From positions 372,001 to 436,000 of the forward strand of contig JAACJM010000039.1 of NCBI GenBank assembly GCA_013368315.1: 64,000 bases of DNA, written 5' to 3'. The notes under the pieces were generated by a model. It searched no databases, was not told the DNA's origin, and saw nothing but the letters and a program-made list of their open reading frames with translations. Of the stretch, positions 46,798 to 59,327 are shown piece after piece. Numbering within the stretch: the first letter of the stretch is position 1; each line of letters opens with the position of its first letter. The position numbers were made by a program, and so were the translations under genes. The DNA is from Tetrapyrgos nigripes. Lineage: Eukaryota > Basidiomycota > Agaricomycetes > Agaricales > Campanellaceae.

Positions 46798-49700
46798 CTA
46801 TTCGTCATCACTAGGAGTAAGATATTCGTCTTCACTAAGGACTTGTTGTTTTCTGCCCGAGCCTCTGGACTTCAGCGGAGGAGGAGGTCGCTCATCCTCA
46901 TCCATCGGCGTGAGTGCTTCATCATACGAGCCAGCAGTAGATCCACTTCCAGACGAAGCGGACGCGCCAGGTAATCCAGATCCGTTGATATGACGATCAT
47001 AGGCAGCATTGAAGACTTTCTCCATTTCTTCCGCATCATTGTATACCCAGGAGCCTTCCTGGTTGTAAGTCCGTGCGTTGGCGAACATGAGCTGCCAGTC
47101 GGCCCTGTATTGATTGACGTCCTTGTAGTAATTGCTTGAGGCCCGTTTCCGCAGCTGGGACAAAGAAATAGGCTGGGTGATGAGCTGATAGTAATCGGGA
47201 TAATCCTATCGAGGATGTCAGCTACAAAATAAAGGTCTGGAAGGAATGAACACCTACTCTCTTATCAGGTAGCTCCCTAAAGAGCTCACAACGCTTCCGA
47301 CCATCTTCAGCCTCACATGCTATGACAGCTTTATAACACTCGTTAAAAGCCTTCTTCATCTTCTCCCTGACGGCCGGTGACGGGTCGGACGAGTTTTTGG
47401 TTTTGCGGCGTTTCTATGACCAATATGAGAATCAGACAGCTTTTATCTCGATGAAAATGATACACACCTGATCCCGCTCCTCATCTTCCTCGTCGCCCGC
47501 AACTGAAGGTGTGACGGACATCGATTTCATACCACGTTTCCGCTTGTTGCCGACAGGAGTTTCTTCAACAGCTTTGGATTTGCCCTTTCTTCTCCCTCTA
47601 CGAGAATCCGTGTCGGAAGCAGGTGTACCACGGTTAGAAGCTTCTGCGTCTTTGAGCAGCTTGTTCGTCGCACGCCTTTCTTTCCGCTCTCTCTTCCTAT
47701 CGGCGATCTCCTCGATATCTTCACCTTCCTCCAAAGCCTAGAATGAAATCAAATGGTTAATGCAGAGAAGGAAGAGTGAGGAGCAGCCACCTACCATTGC
47801 CCATGCATCGTCACTGAGGCCATCATTATAGCTGACGACGTTCCGCCTACGTTGACCTCTGCCTTCAACAACTTCCTCCATATCCTTGCCCTCGAAAGGT
47901 TCGTCCGTCTGGTAGCATTCAGGAAGCTCTTCAAGTTGGATAAGAGGCAGTGGTGGCTTTCCACGGTTGCCAGCCGCACGCCAGGTCTCGAGGACGTCGC
48001 GTTCTCGTTGCATATCCATCTTTCGGAAGATCTCGGCTTCTTCATCAGAACGTGCAAGTAATGCATTCAGTTCATCGTCGTTCATGTCGCCGGCCTCTTC
48101 ATTTTCTTCCTCTTGGTCATCGTTGAGGATAGAGCGCTATTCATTAGGGGTAAGAAATAATTCACCTGGTGGTCATAAAAACACATAAACTTACCAAGAA
48201 TAGTTCTTGTTCTTCCACAGTGGATTTGTTATCAAAACGACCGGCTTGAATGACCTTGTCGTCAATGTCGAGCTTGTATCTAGCCCGTGAATACATGGCT
48301 TCCTCAACACTCTTTTCAGTAATGAACCGGAGAATCAAGACGGCCTTGGTCTGTCCAATACGATGTGCTCTGTCTTGTGCTTGCAAATCAGCGTGAGGAT
48401 TCCAATCACTATCGAAGCTGGAAAGAAGAAAGGTGTCAATATTGCGCTCTGGAATGAGGACGGTCAACTTACATGATAACGGTATCAGCAGTTTGCAAGT
48501 TCAAACCGAGACCACCAGCACGTGTAGAAAGAATGAAGACCTGGTAGTCCGAGTCCTGGGCGTTGAACAGTGACACGAAGGAAGCACGCTCCTCGGTTTT
48601 GGTACCACCATCAAGTCGAAGGAATTTCCAGTTCATGTATCTTAAGAAGTCGGCCATGATGTCCATGACTTTTGTCATTTGGAAGAAGATGAGGACCTGT
48701 AGATGTATGAGTCAATGTTATACCTGCAGACGAAGAACGTGTCTCACTCGATGCCCAGTAGCAAAGAACTTGGGAAGGATGCGGCTCAACAGCTCAAGTT
48801 TGCCGGAGGTACGAACTATCCTCTCGTCGATCATTCCGCTAGGATTGACCTTATCTTCAACGCTCTCAAAAAGGAAGGGGTGTTGGCAGATTTTTCGCAA
48901 CTGCATGAGCTCATTACTGAGACCTTTGACACCTCCAGATTTGCTACATGGAAATCTATCAGACAGAAGCCAGAAAAGAAAGATGAACGACATACCCTTT
49001 GACATCCTTTCCATTAGCAATCATCTTGTACTTTTTCATCTGCTTATACAACTGGGACTGCAATGTGCTCATCCTAACCTTGATCACCTTCTCGACCTTG
49101 TCTGGCAATTCGCTCTCCACGTCCTTCTTCAACCTCCTCAACAAGAAAGGTCGAAGAACCTTATGCAACCGACGAATGATAAGCAAGGCCTCTTCTTCAT
49201 TCAACTCTATCTTATCACCGGTTCCACTATTAGCGAAAGGAGTGTTGAACCATTCATCGAAACTCTTGACCGAGTTGAAGATCTTCGGGAGAACAAAGTT
49301 GAGCAAAGCCCACAATTCGGGAAGGTTGTTCTGCAACGGCGTTCCGGTAAGAATCAGACGGAAACGAGAGTGGTAGTAGGTCGTGAGGGTTTGAGCAAGT
49401 TTGGACTGGGTGTTCTTCATACGATGACCTTCATCGATGATCATATGCACCCATTTAAACTTGCTCAAGTGGGGTCGGTCTTTGATGATGTATTCGTAGG
49501 TGGTCAACAAGACTTGGAAGTTGCCGACACGGAGTTCGCCCTGAAGCGCACGACGTTGAGCAGGATTGCCTTTGTATGCGATCATCTTGATAGATGGTGC
49601 CCATTTGGCGAATTCGCCGGACCAGTTGGTCATTGTGGACAGTGGGACGATGACGAGGTAAGGGCCACGTTGGCGTTTGACCTCGATGAGGAAAGAGACT

Positions 49701-51593
49701 AGGGAGATGGTTTGAATCGTTTTACCGAGACCCTGTATGAAATTATAAGCAATCACTGAGAAACGAAAATAAGAGTAACACACCATCTCGTCTGCCAAGA
49801 TACCATTCAACCTGTTGTTGTACAGACTGACCATCCACTGCAAACCCTTCAACTGATAGTCTTTCAAAGTACCACCAACAAGTAAAGATGGCTGCTTGGT
49901 GATCCTCTCCGAGATTCTGTGTGCCACGGCGTAATAATCCACTTTGCCCTTTTCTGTCGGCTCCTCTGCAGTAACCTGTGCACCAAAGGTCGCCTCGGAT
50001 GCGGGACCTTCCTCGACGTCAAATCCATAATGATCCGGAAGGCCACCGCCCTCGTTTTGTTGCGCAACGACAGCTTGGGCAAGAGAATCGAGGTAGGCAT
50101 CGGTCTGTCGTAAGAGATGAGTGATACGAGTGTCCTTGGCGGTGTCGAGCAGTTTCATATAAGCTTCTTCGTCGTCGTTCTTGAGAGCCTTCAGACGCTC
50201 CTTCGAGATACGCTCTATACGTTTCTGCTCCTCCTTCTCGGTGTGACCATGGAAATTACTGACAGCACGACCAAGGCGAAGTATTCTATCGTGGGCCTGC
50301 CTGTTTGCGTGAATAACTTCTCTACCATGGCTGGTGATGGTGTTGAGCTGTTCTACATGCTTGGACTTGGCACGACGTTCACGGTCAAGACGCTGCTTGC
50401 GCTCGAGCTGCTCGGTTGCACGGGCATCTCGTAACGAAGGCTTCTTGGTGCGACGGAAGTCGGCGCGGTTGAGAGGGAGAAGGGAACCATGGGTAAGACG
50501 TTCTGCGACTAGAGCGCGCATATGACGCTGCTTTTCGACGAGACGAAGGGATTTCAGTTCGATAAGGGCTCTCAGTTTGCCATGGGATGTGGAAGAAAAA
50601 ATGTTGGATTGGGCGGTGTTGTTCTCCTTGTCATCCTTCATCACGTCGTCAACGTCAATGCCAGTCTCTAATCCGCCGTCTCCGATAGTGGAAGAGATAG
50701 CCTCGAGCTCCCTGATCCGCTGCTGCATGCGAGCCTCGATAAACCTGTCACGCTCGTTGAGCAGAGCTTGGGCATCAAGGCCAATAGGCATGAGGGTTGG
50801 AATGAGGAGTCGCTGAAGGCGAGTAGCGAACAACTTGGGGTCTGTCTCGGGACTACGCTTGAGATGGGTGAATGGATGACGATATGCGTTGTAAGGATAT
50901 ATGCCAGAGTTCACATCGTCCTCGAGGAAAGGCCCCTTGGGCATATCTGCGGGATTTATGGGAGTGACGATGGGTTCAGGTTCCTCCTGCTTTGGAACAG
51001 CTTCAATAGCAGGTTCGCCTTTGGCGACCTTGACGGCACTGTCGACTATCCTCGAGTTGACGTCTGGAGTGTGCAAGAGCTTCTCGAGGTCGGGAACGGC
51101 AGTGTTATTGACCTGTATTGCCGCTTGCAGAGTATCTGGCAGCGGGAGGCCTCTCTGTATGTGTTTGAAGGCCTGGATTTGGGCACGGAGAACATGGATC
51201 TGGTCTGGGGTAAAGGACACAGGAGGCTGTTGTTGAGGATATGGTGAATGAGATGGGGTAGGGCCAGAGGTAAGGGAAGTGGGAGTTGGTGAGGAAAAGC
51301 CATTGACATGGCCGTTTGTTATGGGCTGCTGCTGAGGTCCCCGTGCTGTGGAAGGGTGAGAGGGAAGAAAAGAAGAAAAAGGAAGGTGCGGACCATTGAG
51401 CATAGCAATATGCTTGGACAGAGTCTCGAGTTCCCCGGGATTCTTTTGTTCATGGGGGTTCTTGCGCAGAAAATCAGCTCTCTGTGAGAGGGTGAGTTGG
51501 GGGATAACTGAACAAGGGAAAACGACGTACGGTGAGAAGCTGACGAACATCTTGGGTTGGCTGCATTCGCTGAGGAATGGCATTTGGAATCAT
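46798..51593 (-). CDS. snf21: Snf2/Sth1-type ATPase of a SWI/SNF or RSC chromatin remodeller
   Basis: Ten exons, complement(51531..51593, 49784..51481, 48996..49732, 48748..48943, 48473..48696, 48195..48417, 47795..48136, 47468..47737, 47258..47413, 46798..47205), give 1438 residues. Domains in order: a QLQ motif ([18 protein letters not shown]); a HSA region rich in K/R/E ([17 protein letters not shown]); the ATPase with Walker A split by an intron ([12 protein letters not shown]), [17 protein letters not shown], and helicase C with [11 protein letters not shown] and [11 protein letters not shown]; a SnAC-like acidic part; and a C-terminal bromodomain ([21 protein letters not shown]). It moves or evicts nucleosomes and the bromodomain reads acetyl-lysine. 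Whether it is the RSC or the SWI/SNF motor cannot be told here. It is divergent from Ku80. Confidence 0.95.
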
Positions 51594-51780
51594 TCTAGCC
51601 GAGGGACGGACGCGGGAGGCGCGTCCACTTTTACCAGAAAATCCGTCCGAGGTGCGACGAGTCACCAGTGTACAAACAAAATGTCACTCCCAAAACGTGA
51701 CAGCATCGCCTTTCCGGGATCACGTGTCAAGTGTCACAGCAGTCGCGTCGACGTCCGCGTTTCTGACTGCGACCGCCATC
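51594..51780. promoter_or_regulatory. Shared divergent promoter of the Snf2-type and Ku80 genes
   Basis: 187 bp separate the two start codons. The region contains an inverted ATCACGTG-like site with the E-box CACGTG near 51721 and a CG-rich core; no TATA box is seen. Confidence 0.45.
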
Positions 51781-54700
51781 ATGCCAGCCGAACGCGCAGG
51801 GGTATGTCTTCTCTTCCTTGATCACGATGGATCTCATTCCTTCTAGTATACCGTTCATATGTTCGTCGTGGACGTCTCCAAGTCCATGGGCGAACCCCGC
51901 ACTATCCACCTTCCACCCGACCCCAACGGCGAACAGTCCACCAAAACCATCACGAATCTCGAGTGGGCGCTCCAGTACGTCAAGCTCAAGATCCAAGGAC
52001 TGGTATGTATCCCACGGTTTCACCCAGTTCTTTCCTCACACACTTTTAGATTTACGATGCTCGCAAAACCGACAAGTGTGGTGTCATTATTTTCGGTGCC
52101 GAAGGTACTTTTTACATCCAGTTTTTCTTTCATATCTAAACAGTGTTTCCAGAAACGAGGAATATTGTCAATAGCAAGCATGGTGGATATGACAATGTCG
52201 TGGAATATATTCCCATCGCCACTCCAAATGCCGGCACCATTGCTAAACTTGACAAGTTAAAGCCTTCAACGGTCTATGGAGATCGTAAGTCCGTGCCATA
52301 TCGGTTTCCTTCTGATACTTATTATATATATCCCAGCTGTGGACGGCCTCATCGTCGCCACTGAAACCCAAGCCCAGGAACTCAAATCCAAACCGACTTG
52401 GACTCGCAAAATAACCCTCCTCACTGATGGCCAAAACATCATCGAGTTGGAAGAGTGGGAAGCCACTGCCGGCAAACTCAGCGCTCTTAAGGTCTCCCTT
52501 GCTGTTATTGGCGTCGACTTTGACTCGGACGATCCCGAATACGAGTATCAGGAACCGAATAAAAGCAACGTCAAGCTGCAGAACGAAAAGTTTTGGCACG
52601 ATTTCGTCGAAAAAGTTGACGATGCTCATATTGGGACATTGGGCCGTGCAATGGTCGATGTTTCTGAACCCACCACCAAGGAAACCAAGTCGACGCTCTC
52701 AGCCACGGTTTTGCGCTTAGGGGATGTGGATACTCGTGCAGATGAGGCCATTGAGCTCTTGGTCAAGACTGCCAAGTGTACCGCTGTCGCTCGTCCAAAG
52801 AGCTTCAAGAAGTTTGGGGTTCGGATGAAGGAGGGAACCAAAGACCAGGAGGAGGTCACAATTAATGCAGACGGGACAAGAAACATAACGTATGCTCAAC
52901 TCAAGACTCGTACAGACTATGTATTGAACCAGGAAGGAGACGAGGATGAGGATGAGGGTGAGGATGGAGAAAAGCCAAAGTCCCCTGTCAAGAAGGAAGA
53001 AGTTGATGCAGACGGAGATGTTAACATGGAGGAAGAAGAAGAGGGGGAAAAAGACAGGAGAGTGACGAAAGAGGATTTGCTTCGTGGATTCAGGTACGGA
53101 ACCGCATACGTTCCCTGCCCACCGGATGGACAATTCCCTCGGCTGCCCACTAAGAAAGGTATTGATATTTTGGGCTTCTTTGATGCGAAGAAGGTATTCT
53201 TTTACCTCTTCTTTTGGCTCTTTTTCTCACTCATTCCTAGTTCCGTCGCGAGCTCTCCATGGGCGAGGTTTACTATGTTTGGGGTGATGATAAGAGTCCT
53301 CAGCAGCAGTGTGCCATAAGTTCTATCGTCCAAGCCATGACCAGAAAGGAAGTCATGGCAATTGCCCGCTGGGTCAATAAAGACGATTCGGATGCAAAGA
53401 TGGGCGTGCTGACTCCTATTCAGTTTGACAATGTGGATTGTTTGCTTTGGTCGCAGGTCCGCCGCTCATCCTTCTTTGACTTGTATCATGGCTGATCCTT
53501 TGCTTTAGATGCCATTCGCAGACGACGTTCGGAAATACAACTTTGCCTCTTTGGAAAACTTGGTATCCAAGAAGGGCGAAGTGTTGGCGGAACATCCATA
53601 TCTCCCTACCAATGAGCAGTGCAAAGCTATGGAAAATTTCGTTGAAGCTATGGACCTCATGAAAGCGGAGAAAGACCCCGAGACTGGGTACGACCTTTCT
53701 TAGTGCTTCGTCTGTCTGGTTGACTCAATCGCGTTTAGGAAATACGAACTGGAATGGTTCAGCACCCAGGAGTCTTATAGCCCTGCTTTACACCGCGTCA
53801 AACAAGCTATGTTCCACTGTGCCGTTGTTAACGACCTGGCTACGAATCCGTTGGATCCACCACATCCTCTATTGCTCAGATACTTTAATCCTCCAAAGAA
53901 AGTACTGAAGCGCTCTCGGGATGCGTTAGAGGATTGTATCACCAAATTCAAAGTGAAAGAGGGTACGTCACTCTTCGAGTATTTGGATAGGTTCTATTCT
54001 TATGATATTGTCTTCTTGCAGTTGTGAGACAGCCAAAGAGAGCCAGGAAGCAGGAACACGTTCACGCTGCCAACGACGAGGATGAAGAGCTGCTTTTGGA
54101 CCGCAAGCCGAGCACGTCCATCACTCAGGAAGCTTCGGTCCAGCAAGTTCGTAATGCCCAGGAACCTTCTAAAGATGGCGACGGAAGTGAAACAGAAGCT
54201 GAAAGCGACGGCGAAGACCTTCTCCTTGACAAAGCCCCACCACCCAAGAAACCTTTCAACCCTCTTCCTACGCCAGGCAGATCTGTCTCTCCTAGAACTC
54301 ATTCACGCAGCCAGAGCGATTTACAGGATTCCTCTATTGACCCACAACGTGACCCAGGTCGTGTAATTGGCCGCACGAATCCTTTGGAAGATTTCAAGAA
54401 GACGGTTGCCAGTACAGCCGTGTATATCAAGGCAGTTCAAGATATGGGAGACGTCATCACAGAGATTGTAGTGGCGCCTTTTGCGAGTAGGAGGACGGCA
54501 GAGCTGAAGGAGTGCTTGAAGGAGATGAGGAGGACTGCGCTTGGAGAAGATGAGATTGAGACATGGAATAGGTGGGTTATTCTCGGTTGACTCTTCTTTC
54601 TTCATGTTTGACGCTAATTTCTTTCGTGCAGGTTCCTGAAGGATCTGAAGGACAAGTGCCTGAATTCGAGGCCTGGTAATAAAGAGTTCTGGTCAGAGGT

Positions 54701-54862
54701 ACAAGGCATGGGTCAGAAAGGGGGTCTTATCACGTCTTCTGAGGCCAAGAAATTCGGAGGGTCGTCCGATGTTTCAGAGGATGTTGCTTTGGAGGTGAGC
54801 TATTTTTATTTTTTGCCCTCTCAAAGTGCATCTTTTAATGTTTCTTCTAGTTCTTGAACTGA
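51781..54862 (+). CDS. ku80: Ku80 subunit of the Ku heterodimer
   Basis: Eleven exons (51781..51801, 51847..52002, 52050..52104, 52144..52284, 52337..53193, 53241..53456, 53509..53687, 53739..53962, 54022..54571, 54632..54794, 54851..54862) give 857 residues. The vWA-like N-terminal domain starts YTVHMFVVDVSKSMG. The beta-barrel core follows, with TAYVPCPP, then MTRKEVMAIARWV and the arm with LVSKKGEVL and PLLLRYFNP. An acidic insert (EDEDEGEDGE) sits inside the core. A C-terminal helical domain (FLKDLKDKCLNSRPGN) ends in EFLN coded by a 12-nt last exon. With Ku70 it binds DNA ends, starts non-homologous end joining and protects telomeres. There is no DNA-PKcs-binding tail, as usual in fungi. 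Two introns are only 39 and 45 nt. Confidence 0.95.
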
Positions 54863-55121
54863 TTTTGCTGTGACTTGTCCTTTGCAATTGCTTTCGAATG
54901 TATTTTAGCACGTATTTGACGCACATGAATCTTGCATGAATCGCAGATGTTGTTGTAATAGACTTGGTAGATACTACTGATACAACGTCGCCTTTTGGTA
55001 TATAGTTTAGTAACTTTACGCAGAGTTCTCTAAATAGGAGCTAGTGAGATACAGTAAACTCAAGAACAAAGTACAACGATAGGATACAGAGCAAGTCAAT
55101 GTGAAAATGGTATAAAGTCGA

Positions 55122-58100
55122 TCAAGTTCGACTTTGCGACCTTCCTCGAGAGGTATTTTTCAATGGCAGGCCCTTTTGTGTTCCAGACTGTCGACTAGGC
55201 GTTCTCCCTCTGACAGGACTGTTATTGCTTGAACTATCACCGTCTGCCACGTCTGTATGCCGACTTTTTTTTGCCGGCCTTCCTCTACCTCGGGACTTCT
55301 GCACGTCTTCCGTCGGCGGGTCTGCTTCCGCTGGAGGACCTCTAGACTTGTTTCGGCCAGGGCCACTTGGTCCTGGCGTCAACCCTCTTCTTGTTCTCTG
55401 AATCGGAACTGAGGATAAGGGCTCATCTCCCGAAGAATCATCGGAGTCAAGATCTTTCCCCTTCCCTTTACCTTGACGACTCGAGTGACTGACATTCTTT
55501 TTGTCTTCCCTGCTAATGCCTTGCTCGTGTTCACGGTCACGGGCAGGTCTAGCGCCGGAAGGTCCTGCCGCTTTTACAGATTGAGGCCTGGGACGTGGAC
55601 TGACATCCACATCCACATCTACCACGAGCCCAGTTTCGACGACTATTCCACTATCACCAATTTCGGTAACATCTTTCTTGAACGACACTCGTCTTCCTCT
55701 AGACTTACTCCGGCTCACTAGAGAGCTAGCTCGACGAAATCCAGTAGCTACTGGACTGCTGCTGAGAGCATCAGATGTCGAGGTAGGACTGTAGCCAATT
55801 GTTGGAGAGCTGAATTGACCTGGGGAACTACTCCTGACTGGGGATGAGTCAGGTTCGGGGGATGAAGGTGGTAAGGTCCCTCTTGAAAAAGCAGGATCAT
55901 AAGAGTATGGTTGTGGATGTGGACGATGAGTAGGAGTGTGGTACACTGAAGACGAAGGAGCGGAAGGTGTAGATGGAGAAGGAATGACCGGTGATAAGTT
56001 AAACATGGATCGAGAGCGTTCTCCACGAGTAGGCGTATAAGGAATTGCAGATGGCACTGAAGGACCTTCGTGAGATTGCATGTACGGGTGATGGGGCGGA
56101 GGGTAAGAGTCGTGATGTTGAGGCACCCATGGATTAGAAAATAATGCTGATAGTTGATGTACGGCCTGGGATATGATATATTGGGCCCGAGGATCAAATA
56201 CCGGTGCTTGAGGATAGTTCTTATGGCGGTCGTACATCAGTGGGGGATACGGTGGGTAATACGAGTTAGCATAGGGATGAATCGAATCTAAGTGTGACTG
56301 AGAACGGTATTTCTCGTGCAGATGTGGATTTGATTCGTGCGTTGAAGCTTTCTTTTCATCGTCAGGATAAGGGCCCTTATGAATGATGTTTTTCGATGAC
56401 CGGCGAGATATTTGCGGTTTTTGATTGGAATGTGGCAGCGATGTCGATCGCGACGTTTGAGGACGTGACTCTCTTTTGGCATCTGAGGAGAAGCATAAGT
56501 CATAGTAATGATGAAAAAAAGAAGAGGATTTACCACTGTGATCAGACGCTTCGTGATTAGACTCGTCATCTTCGTGCTTTCTCTGAGGCATCGGCGTGCT
56601 AGATCTCCAGCTAGAACCTGAACCGGACCCAACAAGCCTAGCTGATCTGAGCTCAATTTCATCATCATCCGAAGAGTCTCCTCTTTTCCTCTTCTTGCTG
56701 GAGATCTGTCGAGCCAGTTCCACTCCGTCGAACACGGTTCTAGTTCTCGGTGACGCAAGGGTAACAGAGTCGTCATGTGGAAGGTCCTCTGCCGTGGCTT
56801 TTTGCTTGCCCTTCCTATCAACACTCGTGTTGTTGCTTGACTCGTCACCAAGTCCGAGGCTCGGATAAGGGGAGTGCAACGGGCGACTACTTTCACCCCA
56901 AACGGAAGGATCCTGATGCAGATCCTTCCCAGAGGGTCGGGCTGTACTTTGCCGGGCGTCTTGCGCAGAAGACGAGGGAGGTTTTTGAGGAGAGCGAGAG
57001 CTTCGCCTCGATTTATCACCAGCGCGTAGAACTTCAGCGAGATTCAAATGGGGCACTGTAGATCGAGTTTCGCGAGGTACCGTCTTTGAAGGGGTCTCTT
57101 CACTAGTCGAAGCCGATTTTGACCCATCTGTTTTCAGTCGTGACGCCACTGAACGCGGCGTCTTGGAAGAAATGGAGGTGGAAAAGCTACTGGATGCTGA
57201 CTGGCGCCCGTGTACTGGAGACAATGAGCTGGGAGTAGGAAGATGAATGGGATGAGGATGCGGTGAAGAGCGTAATGAAGACGATTTGGACGATGAAGCT
57301 AACGGCTCGACGTAGTCGAAGTAATCTTCTAAGTGAGGGCCAGGTGGAGAAGCAGGGGTGCGAGAGTTGGGGGGAGTCTGTAATTGTCGAGACACTTTGG
57401 TGGGCGATGAAGCAGGGGTTATCTGTTTCGATGACCGACTTGTATTTGATAAATGTTTAGACGTAGATTGAGCAGACGCATAACACGATGAGCCTGGAGC
57501 TGTCGTTGTACGCGTGTCATCAGCTTCCCAAACAGCTAGTTCATCGTCAGACGGTTCTGGTGAAGGGGTTGACTTGGCGGTTGGTCCATCTTCGTCTTCT
57601 GGCTCAGCAAAAGGAGTGGCATGTCCAAGCACCGAGGACCCGTCTGTCGTAGCTCCTTCACTCAGAAATCCATCATCCTCTTCGCCTCCTTCCACGCTAT
57701 AATCCTCCTCCTCACTTCCTAAATCCCCTTTCCGTCTGCTTTCGGCTTCGAGAAATTCCTGGAGATCAGCGGCATCCTCAACATCTTCTGGATCCAGTGC
57801 CCGAACTGTTGGTAGGCTTGCTGGAAGAGAAACACCCGTGTCCTCCGCCTCTACCTCCTCTTCTGACCCATCACCTCCACGTTCGATCTGCGACTCTGTT
57901 CGCCTGAGGTCAGCGAAGGAGTCCAGTTCATCATCACTTTCCTCTTCCTCGTGTGTTTGTTCCTCCTCCTCCTCTTGATCTTCTTCTTCGCCCTCGGTCC
58001 TACTTTCCGAGGGAGTATGAGGGTCAGAGTCAGCAAATCTACCAAACTCCCAGTTGTTTTCCATGTTCCTCAGCACACCGCGATCTTTGACAACTTGACC

Positions 58101-58367
58101 GGTAACAAGATCTATGATATCATCTTCGTCGAGACGGCGCGAGTAGCGCTCAGCAAGATGGGACCACACATTAAGCATGCGTCGAGTTGACTGGTCGCGA
58201 GCGTTGTCAAATATTGAATCATGAGAAGGTGGACGAGATGATGAAAGACGAGGTCGTTTAAAAGGAGAGCTGGACGATGATAGTGAAGCTGAGCTCGTCG
58301 GCGGAGAAGCAGAGGGGGTTATCAGAGGTGTCTTGGATGTCGACCCGGTTTGGCGTTCCAGCGTCAT
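55122..58367 (-). CDS. Scm3/HJURP-like CENP-A chaperone with a very long disordered tail
   Basis: The ATG at 58367 opens a frame of 1081 residues. Residues about 60-111 (RRMLNVWSHLAERYSRRLDED, then DDIIDLVTGQVVKDRGVLR) are the Scm3 signature: a helix followed by D-I-I-D-L-x-T-G-x-(I/V)-V-x-D-R-G. Scm3 proteins bring CENP-A/H4 to centromeres. The rest is Ser/Pro-rich with acidic blocks (EEEEEQ) and an AT-hook-like RGRGRPAKKSR near the end, which would fit DNA contact at AT-rich centromeres. A possible intron lies at 56483..56533 (GTAAAT ... CTCAG); it is 51 nt, keeps the frame and has no stop, so retained and spliced forms (1081 or 1064 residues) are both possible. Confidence 0.82.
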   Translation of the reverse strand: MTLERQTGSTSKTPLITPSASPPTSSASLSSSSSPFKRPRLSSSRPPSHDSIFDNARDQSTRRMLNVWSHLAERYSRRLDEDDIIDLVTGQVVKDRGVLRNMENNWEFGRFADSDPHTPSESRTEGEEEDQEEEEEQTHEEEESDDELDSFADLRRTESQIERGGDGSEEEVEAEDTGVSLPASLPTVRALDPEDVEDAADLQEFLEAESRRKGDLGSEEEDYSVEGGEEDDGFLSEGATTDGSSVLGHATPFAEPEDEDGPTAKSTPSPEPSDDELAVWEADDTRTTTAPGSSCYASAQSTSKHLSNTSRSSKQITPASSPTKVSRQLQTPPNSRTPASPPGPHLEDYFDYVEPLASSSKSSSLRSSPHPHPIHLPTPSSLSPVHGRQSASSSFSTSISSKTPRSVASRLKTDGSKSASTSEETPSKTVPRETRSTVPHLNLAEVLRAGDKSRRSSRSPQKPPSSSAQDARQSTARPSGKDLHQDPSVWGESSRPLHSPYPSLGLGDESSNNTSVDRKGKQKATAEDLPHDDSVTLASPRTRTVFDGVELARQISSKKRKRGDSSDDDEIELRSARLVGSGSGSSWRSSTPMPQRKHEDDESNHEASDHSGKSSSFFHHYYDLCFSSDAKRESRPQTSRSTSLPHSNQKPQISRRSSKNIIHKGPYPDDEKKASTHESNPHLHEKYRSQSHLDSIHPYANSYYPPYPPLMYDRHKNYPQAPVFDPRAQYIISQAVHQLSALFSNPWVPQHHDSYPPPHHPYMQSHEGPSVPSAIPYTPTRGERSRSMFNLSPVIPSPSTPSAPSSSVYHTPTHRPHPQPYSYDPAFSRGTLPPSSPEPDSSPVRSSSPGQFSSPTIGYSPTSTSDALSSSPVATGFRRASSLVSRSKSRGRRVSFKKDVTEIGDSGIVVETGLVVDVDVDVSPRPRPQSVKAAGPSGARPARDREHEQGISREDKKNVSHSSRQGKGKGKDLDSDDSSGDEPLSSVPIQRTRRGLTPGPSGPGRNKSRGPPAEADPPTEDVQKSRGRGRPAKKSRHTDVADGDSSSNNSPVRGRTPSRQSGTQKGLPLKNTSRGRSQSRT

Positions 58368-58617
58368 GCAGGACCCCAACGCGGTGGCGAAAAGTACCCC
58401 TCGATCATGTGATCGACTAAGAATTTAAAAAACATTTTATGAAGGCAGTTCTTGTATCGTCTCATTAGCAGATGGACATCTGAAGACAGGCATAACATAG
58501 ATCATGGAGGTTGTACATGTAATGCTATAACGAAGTGCATGCTGCTGTCGGTACAATCTACCTACATACATACTTTTGTCACATCCAACTTGATGGACCA
58601 GCCCAAAATCATCACAC

Positions 58618-59327
58618 CTAGAAGGTCGAGGGACGGCGAGCAACAAAGGTCGAACGGACTTTGGTGACACGGTGAGGGATAGGGAACTTGAGACCCGGCG
58701 TGAGCAATTGCTTGATGTAAGGGCGGCGGACATCAGCAGCCTTCTCGACCTCAACGACACGGAGGATCTGAACAAAAGGTGGTTAGTGCGCTGGCATCTC
58801 TCATAGAAACCCTAAACATACGTGGATGGAGCGGAAACGAGCACGGTGCCTGGCAGCCATGTCTTGGTACATGCTCTTTACAGCATCAGCGCGAGTGAGC
58901 TCACGGTACTCCTTGTACATGTTGTGCGTGCCAGACCGCGAGTCGTATCGGAGCCAGATACCAAAGTTCTTGACCTTCAAGGGTCGCTTCTCGTGGATCT
59001 AGAAAACGAAATGATGGCGCAAAAACAGCCAAGCTCGGTCAGTAATCCCATTCCGCCTGCCTCTTGAGGGCTGCAAGGGACATCTACACACAACATTGAC
59101 ACCAATGATTTCGCCATTGGCTTTCTTGACCTTGTTCAATTGCCTACAAGACAGTGAATATAACAGATCTGGGAAATGTTGGCCGGGACACACCTCAAGA
59201 AGTACCAGAATCGGGACTTCGCAACAACTTCGTTGGGGGCGAAGATGCGCATACGAAAGATTTTAGGAGTCGGGTCCGACTCGGTGGGCAAGTGACGACC
59301 GACGACCTGGTATTCTTGAAGGCCCAT
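58618..59327 (-). CDS. RPL20: 60S ribosomal protein eL20 (L18a/L20)
   Basis: Four exons, complement(59194..59327, 59092..59143, 58822..58998, 58618..58767), give 170 residues, the usual length. It reads [69 protein letters not shown] and [15 protein letters not shown]. The ATG at 59327 directly follows TTTTGTAGA, so a leader intron probably ends there, common in ribosomal protein genes. It is a component of the large ribosomal subunit. Intron 2 is longer (93 nt). Confidence 0.96.

Noticed and set aside
48563..49702. Open frame of 379 codons on the plus strand inside the Snf2-type gene
   Set aside because: It is antisense to the conserved ATPase exons and its amino-acid sequence has no family pattern; it is a shadow of the biased codon use of the real gene.
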